From: an uncultured Duncaniella sp.
GTDB lineage: Bacteria > Bacteroidota > Bacteroidia > Bacteroidales > Muribaculaceae
Reading direction: 5' to 3'
DNA length: 53,869 nt
Assembly (NCBI GenBank): GCA_910578615.1
Contig: CAJTRI010000008.1
Coordinates: 72,896 to 126,764 of the forward strand
Shown here piece after piece: positions 50,244 through 53,869 of the stretch; the first letter of the stretch is position 1, and the number at the start of each line of letters is the position of its first letter. The notes under the pieces are model-generated. The model saw nothing but the letters and a program-made list of their open reading frames with translations, had not been told where the DNA came from and did no database searches. The position numbers and the translations under genes are program-made.

Positions 50244-50504
50244 TCAGTCCTCCTTGTTTAAGCCTTGGATAATCTCGACAGCCATGTCATAGATGGTGGT
50301 GTCGTCAAGAACCACGATACCTCCGTCGGGGCCGGGTTCGATATGTACGCCGCAGTTTTTTCCAAATTCGTAGTTGGTTCCGCCGAAGTAGTTGCGAACG
50401 GTCTGGGGAGTTACGTTGAGACGGTCGGCTATCTGAGCGATTGAGCCGTCGGGCAGACTGTCTTTGATGCGGCGAAGGTCGTTGAAGCTGATAGTTTTAG
50501 TCAT
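50244..50504 (-). CDS. Small helix-turn-helix DNA-binding protein
   Basis: This 86-residue protein contains a helix-turn-helix at about residues 20-40 (GSIAQIADRLNVTPQTVRNY), preceded by an acidic-basic helix (NDLRRIKDSLPDG). The C-terminal half (about 45-86) has a beta-hairpin with GPDGGIVVLDDTTIYDMAVE. Small proteins of this form are widespread in Bacteroidetes as uncharacterised DNA-binding proteins. Target unknown. It is downstream of the MFS gene but separated by a hairpin, so it may be transcribed alone. Confidence 0.8.
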   Translation of the reverse strand: MTKTISFNDLRRIKDSLPDGSIAQIADRLNVTPQTVRNYFGGTNYEFGKNCGVHIEPGPDGGIVVLDDTTIYDMAVEIIQGLNKED

Positions 50505-50542
50505 AGTCGGTATCTGGTTTGGGGGTTTGACATTATATTAGC

Positions 50543-50580
50543 TGACGTGAAACAGATGCCTCCGCTTCTGTTCCACGTCA
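50543..50580 (-). other. Hairpin after the MFS transporter gene
   Basis: TGACGTGAAACAG and CTGTTCCACGTCA form a 13-bp stem with one wobble position. It lies between the MFS stop (50654) and the HTH gene. AATATAATG follows on the minus strand, a weak terminator tail. Confidence 0.5.
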
Positions 50581-50653
50581 CTAAATTAGCCTTAAATTTT
50601 CTTACGGACAAATTTTCCGCCAAAAAATTCGATATGTTTTATAACATATATTC

Positions 50654-52084
50654 TCAGGCCTCCCCGTCGAGGCGCACGGCCTCGTCATCGGCCTTGATGT
50701 TGGGCTCTTCAAGCCCGTAGTGGTATCTTCCGTTTAGGACTTTGAGCCACAGGGCGAATATCAGAGCGAGGACTCCGAGTCCCGCGAACATGAGCATCGG
50801 GTTGGTATAGTCATATTGTGTGGGGTCGGTCACGCCGGGATTGCTTGCTTCGAGAAGTTTGCCGAAGAGGATGGGTATTCCGAATAGGCCTATGTTCTGT
50901 ACCCAGAATATGAGCGAGTAGGCGCTTCCGAGATAGCGTGCGTCCATCACCTTGGGGACAGACGGCCACAAGGCGGCGGGAACGAGAGAGAATGATACGC
51001 CGAGGACTATGATCGTGGCCATTGCCAGATTCTGGCTGGGATTGGCCGGGAGCCACAGGGCAAATACGAGATGGCATCCGATAAGGAGGAGCGAGCCTAT
51101 GATGAGCATGGTCGCACCGCGTCCAATCTTGTCAAGAAGGTAGCCTAACGGCGGGGTGAGAATCAGGGCGCCTATGGGGAACCAGCGGAGAAGGTCGGCG
51201 GCCTGCGTATCGGAGATGTGGAGGTTGCATTGGAGCATGTTGGTGCCGAAGCGCTGGAAGGGGAAGATGGCCGAATAGTATAGCACGCACAGAAGGGCTA
51301 TAATCCAGAAGAGACGGCTTGTCAGAAGATTCTTCACATCACTTAGCTTGAACTCTTCCTCCCCTTCTTCGGCCGAGCCTCCAATCTGCTTGTCAAGGCG
51401 TGTGTCCATTATACTGAACACTATATATGATATGAGTCCTATCAGAAGGAGCACGGTGCAGAACGCTATGGGGATAACGACAGAGGGATCGTTCTTGCCC
51501 ATCCATTCGGCCAGACGGGGTGAGAGTGAGAACACTGCGAACACGCCTAGGCGGGCAATGGCCATCTCCACCCCCATGGCGAGTGCCATTTCCTTTCCTT
51601 TAAACCATTTGGCAATAGCCTTTGAGACGGTTATACCTGCCATCTCGCAACCACACCCGAATATCGTGAAGCCGAGGGCGGCGAGTTTTGCGCTTCCGGG
51701 CATCTCTACCCACCATGAGCTGAGCCACTGTTCGAAACCTGTCCCGGCAAAGAGCGGGCTGATGGCATAGAGCTTGATGCAGGCGCCTATGAACATGACG
51801 GATGCCGAGAGGGTTCCTGTGAAGCGGATACCTGTCTTGTCAAGTATGATTCCTGCCAGAATGAGGAAGCCGAACACGTTGAGCATATACTCGGCTCCGG
51901 CATAATAGCCGAAAGCCTCGGGAGACCAGCCGAGCTGGTTCTGCACAAGTGATTGGAGTGGTGACATGACGTCTACGAACATGTAGCCGAAGAACATCAT
52001 CGACGCAATCAGTATGAGGGCGATCCATCTCACCCACCATTTGTCGGATAGCAGCCTTCTGGCCGCTGCGGTTGCTTTTTCCAT
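50654..52084 (-). CDS. MFS transporter, oxalate/formate-antiporter-like group
   Basis: This protein of 476 residues starts at the ATG at 52084 (MEKATAAARRLLSDKWWVRW). The 60-residue extension of the maximal frame crosses the promoter and is rejected. Twelve hydrophobic segments are visible, with a charged central loop (about 245-275, GGSAEEGEEEFKLSDVKNLL). The sequence MFFGYMFVDVMSPLQSLVQN and GWSPEAFGYYAGAEYMLNVF is of the nitrate/oxalate-type MFS found in many Bacteroidetes. Substrate cannot be read and no enzyme gene next to it suggests one. Confidence 0.85.
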   Translation of the reverse strand: MEKATAAARRLLSDKWWVRWIALILIASMMFFGYMFVDVMSPLQSLVQNQLGWSPEAFGYYAGAEYMLNVFGFLILAGIILDKTGIRFTGTLSASVMFIGACIKLYAISPLFAGTGFEQWLSSWWVEMPGSAKLAALGFTIFGCGCEMAGITVSKAIAKWFKGKEMALAMGVEMAIARLGVFAVFSLSPRLAEWMGKNDPSVVIPIAFCTVLLLIGLISYIVFSIMDTRLDKQIGGSAEEGEEEFKLSDVKNLLTSRLFWIIALLCVLYYSAIFPFQRFGTNMLQCNLHISDTQAADLLRWFPIGALILTPPLGYLLDKIGRGATMLIIGSLLLIGCHLVFALWLPANPSQNLAMATIIVLGVSFSLVPAALWPSVPKVMDARYLGSAYSLIFWVQNIGLFGIPILFGKLLEASNPGVTDPTQYDYTNPMLMFAGLGVLALIFALWLKVLNGRYHYGLEEPNIKADDEAVRLDGEA

Positions 52085-52121
52085 ATATTCAAAGATGTGA
52101 TTTTGATTTTTTTGCTGATGA

Positions 52122-52129
52122 CAAAAGTA
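52122..52129 (-). promoter_or_regulatory. -7 box of the MFS gene
   Basis: Minus strand TACTTTTG, 37 bp before the ATG at 52084. No -33 element at proper spacing is seen. Confidence 0.45.
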
Positions 52130-52236
52130 CGTAAAAATAACGAGAAATTCTCTTATCCTCCTCAAAGAATTGGCTTCAAGAATTATGAAACATACCGAAG
52201 ATCGGGATTTAGAGTCCTTTATTGACGAATATTGCG

Positions 52237-52244
52237 TATATTTG
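52237..52244 (+). promoter_or_regulatory. -7 box of the AI-2E-family gene
   Basis: TATATTTG, 35 bp before the ATG at 52280; it is divergent to the MFS promoter. Confidence 0.5.
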
Positions 52245-52279
52245 CCGGTTGTTTTTTCATACATTAAAAAATCCGCATT

Positions 52280-53386
52280 ATGTTTTCACAAGAGAAATAT
52301 GACCTTGACCGCACGGTGCGCCTTGTAATAAACGTCGTGTTTTTTATCGGGGTAGTATGGCTTGTCAATCATCTCAGAGGTGTCCTTCTGCCGTTCTGCG
52401 TAGGCTGCCTCATCGCCTATCTTTTCGAGCCGTTCGTGCAGTTTAACCGCGAACTTCTTAATCTGAAAGGCCGTATTGTGGCGGTTTTTGTCACACTTTT
52501 CGAGATGGCCTTCTTCTTTGTGGCGTTGTGCTTCATACTTGTGCCTATGATAATGAGTGAGTCTGCGCAGATGGCGGATATGCTCAAAGCCTATTCGTCG
52601 AGCCGGTCGTCTATCCCGTTTGTCCCGGAAGGGGTTCATGAGTTTCTGAGGCGTAATCTCGACTTCGAACTGATTGCCTCTAAACTTACCCGTGACGAGT
52701 GGAAACGGATGGTCGAGGAGGGCATTTCGGCCTCATGGACTGTCATATCCGGTTCGATATCCCTTCTCATGGGTGTATTTAGCTGGGCCATAGTATTTCT
52801 CTATGTCGTATTCATCATGCTTGATTATGAGCGCATATCGGCAGGGTTCCGCCATATGGTTCATCCTAAATACAGGGGTATAGTGCGCAAGATCGGTGGA
52901 GACATAAAGACATCAATGAACCATTATTTCAGAGGACAGGCTCTTGTGGCATTCATAGTTGGGGTGCTTTTCTCGATAGGGTTCCTTATTATAGGTCTTC
53001 CGCTTGCAGTAGTGCTCGGGATGTTCATAGGGCTGCTAAACATGGTGCCATACCTACAACTCATATCCATCCCCATCACCATCATATTGTGCCTGGTGTG
53101 CTCGGTCGGAGGCTCTGTGCCGTTCTGGACACTGTTCTGGGAAGCTATGGCTGTATACATCATCGTACAGGCCATACAGGATCTTGTTCTGACCCCGCGA
53201 ATCATAGGAAAGGCAATGAGCATGAATCCCGCCGTCATCTTCCTCTCCCTGTCAGTGTGGGGGAGTCTGCTCGGAATGATAGGGCTTATCATTGCCATTC
53301 CTCTCACAACACTGCTTTTGGCCTACTATGACGAGTATATAATCCACAGGCCTGAGGCCAATGATGAGAAAATAGCCGAGAGTTGA
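52280..53386 (+). CDS. AI-2E family transporter
   Basis: This 368-residue inner-membrane protein belongs to the AI-2 exporter (TqsA/PerM) family. It has about eight membrane segments in the usual layout: two near the N-terminus (VVFFIGVVWLVNHLRGVLLP), a long soluble stretch (about 95-155), then a cluster with SMNHYFRGQALVAFIVGVLF and GLLNMVPYLQLISIPI. The end carries VQAIQDLVLTPRIIGKAMSM, a family hallmark. Transport of autoinducer-2 is shown only for a few members; others move ions or are uncharacterised. It is followed by the tRNA-Pro promoter. Confidence 0.92.
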   Translation: MFSQEKYDLDRTVRLVINVVFFIGVVWLVNHLRGVLLPFCVGCLIAYLFEPFVQFNRELLNLKGRIVAVFVTLFEMAFFFVALCFILVPMIMSESAQMADMLKAYSSSRSSIPFVPEGVHEFLRRNLDFELIASKLTRDEWKRMVEEGISASWTVISGSISLLMGVFSWAIVFLYVVFIMLDYERISAGFRHMVHPKYRGIVRKIGGDIKTSMNHYFRGQALVAFIVGVLFSIGFLIIGLPLAVVLGMFIGLLNMVPYLQLISIPITIILCLVCSVGGSVPFWTLFWEAMAVYIIVQAIQDLVLTPRIIGKAMSMNPAVIFLSLSVWGSLLGMIGLIIAIPLTTLLLAYYDEYIIHRPEANDEKIAES

Positions 53387-53449
53387 GCCGTTATATAAAG
53401 CACAGTATAATCATAAGTGTTAAATAAATGTTAAAACGAGAATAAGGTA

Positions 53450-53479
53450 TTGCAGATACAAAAATAGTCCGTACCTTTG
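53450..53479 (+). promoter_or_regulatory. Promoter of tRNA-Pro
   Basis: TTG at 53450-53452 and TACCTTTG at 53472-53479, spacing 19 bp, starting about 38 nt before the mature tRNA. Confidence 0.6.
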
Positions 53480-53521
53480 CAGCGCAAAAGCAATAAAACG
53501 CTTGGCAAACAAAATCCTAAT

Positions 53522-53595
53522 CGGGGTGTAGCTCAGTTGGTTAGAGTACGCGTCTGGGGGGCGTGAGGTCGCTAGTTCGAGTCTAGTCACCCCGA
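53522..53595 (+). tRNA. tRNA-Pro (GGG anticodon)
   Basis: A complete cloverleaf is present: acceptor CGGGGTG/CACCCCG, D arm GCTC-AGTTGGTT-AGAG, anticodon stem CGCGT/GCGTG with loop CTGGGGG, giving anticodon GGG, and T arm GCTAG-TTCGAGT-CTAGT. CCA is not encoded (ACA follows). It reads CCC and CCU proline codons. Confidence 0.95.
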
Positions 53596-53596
53596 C

Positions 53597-53651
53597 AAAG
53601 GAAAGAAAGAAACCTTGTAACAGATAAAGTTGCAAGGTTTCTTTCCTTTGT
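53597..53651 (+). terminator. Terminator after tRNA-Pro
   Basis: AAGGAAAGAAA and AAACCTTG segments pair with CAAGGTTT and TTTCTTTCCTT across a short loop with a small bulge. It starts directly after the tRNA. Confidence 0.65.
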
Positions 53652-53741
53652 AGTGTCTCAAGTACTTTGTTGTCTTTGTGGATCAGCGGATTTTCCCGGT
53701 GGGTGTGGAAGATGTCAAGAGTATAGTGTTATCTTTGCAAA

Positions 53742-53869
53742 ATGAAACCAGACCAACTGCACAGAGCAATCCTGCCCGAAGTCCTGATAGACAACTTCGA
53801 CATTGATCGATTTGAAAAAAGCGATACCCGCTTCGACATATGGCTTGATGAGAAGAAAGAGCAACTTCG
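53742..53869 (+). mobile_element. ISAon1-type transposase, N-terminal part, cut by window edge
   Basis: From the ATG at 53742 the frame is open to the edge (42 codons): MKPDQLHRAILPEVLIDNFD and then IDRFEKSDTRFDIWLDEKKE. I recognise this as the N-terminal region of ISAon1-family transposases common in Bacteroidales. A TATCTTTG box at 53730-53737 ends just before the ATG, so the transcript may be leaderless. The left end of the element must lie between the tRNA terminator and 53730; I cannot identify its inverted repeat without the right end. Confidence 0.75.

Noticed and set aside
53420..53635. 71-codon minus-strand frame reading VTRLELATSRPPDAYSNQ
   Set aside because: It is the antisense of the tRNA-Pro gene. 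This peptide is a well-known false prediction over tRNAs.
1..53869. CRISPR array, prophage or integrase
   Set aside because: I saw no regularly spaced repeats, cas genes, phage structural genes or integrases; the only mobile-element sign is the transposase at the right edge.

Overview
The window looks like a chromosomal segment of a Bacteroidales bacterium, most likely Muribaculaceae or a close relative. The evidence is a SusC/SusD pair inside a polysaccharide utilisation locus, many -7 boxes of the Bacteroidetes form TAnnTTTG (often with TTG/TTTG about 20 bp upstream), few purine-rich Shine-Dalgarno sites, and the L25-Pth-S4 gene order. Family placement is inference; no 16S rRNA gene is present.

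Layout. 1-3.1 kb: the N-terminal part of an uncharacterised helical protein, then rplY (L25), pth and an Hsp15-like S4 protein. 3.1-5.8 kb: agmatine-to-putrescine operon (small acidic protein, aguA, aguB, small membrane protein). 5.9-6.5 kb: an unannotated 35-residue ORF and a 56-residue 2[4Fe-4S] ferredoxin. 6.6-18.3 kb, minus strand: hexuronate MFS transporter, uxaC, uxaA, uxaB, pectin methylesterase, GH43 enzyme and a GH28-GH105 fusion. 18.4-26 kb, plus strand: susC, susD and a DUF4957/DUF5123-type surface lipoprotein. 26.1-28.1 kb: a gene remnant, gapA and mscL. 28.2-31 kb: a small secreted protein coupled to a PL1 pectate lyase.

31-35.4 kb: a PH-like membrane protein facing a redox cluster (NapH/NapG-like Fe-S membrane protein, Tat-exported Fe-S aldo/keto reductase, DUF1893 protein, ECF S-component-like protein). 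35.5-37.7 kb: prfC and rfbC. 37.8-38.2 kb: RNase P RNA. 38.3-38.6 kb: a promoter-driven rod-shaped RNA that resembles 6S RNA. 38.6-42.7 kb: an envelope operon of unknown role (lipoprotein, secreted TonB-domain protein, multipass membrane protein). 42.8-53.4 kb: priA, vanZ-like, DUF3332 lipoprotein, mltF-like transglycosylase, purM, tandem universal stress protein, HTH protein, MFS transporter and AI-2E exporter-family protein. 53.5 kb to the end: tRNA-Pro(GGG) and the start of an ISAon1-type transposase.

How the genes work together. The central 25 kb reads as a pectin (homogalacturonan) system. PL1 and the methylesterase cut and demethylate pectin. SusCD and the DUF lipoprotein capture and import oligosaccharides. 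GH28-GH105 trims saturated and unsaturated oligogalacturonides in the periplasm, and GH43 removes a side-chain sugar. The MFS protein imports the uronate, and UxaC-UxaB-UxaA convert galacturonate to 2-keto-3-deoxygluconate. KDG kinase/aldolase, KduI/KduD and a dedicated regulator are not in the window.
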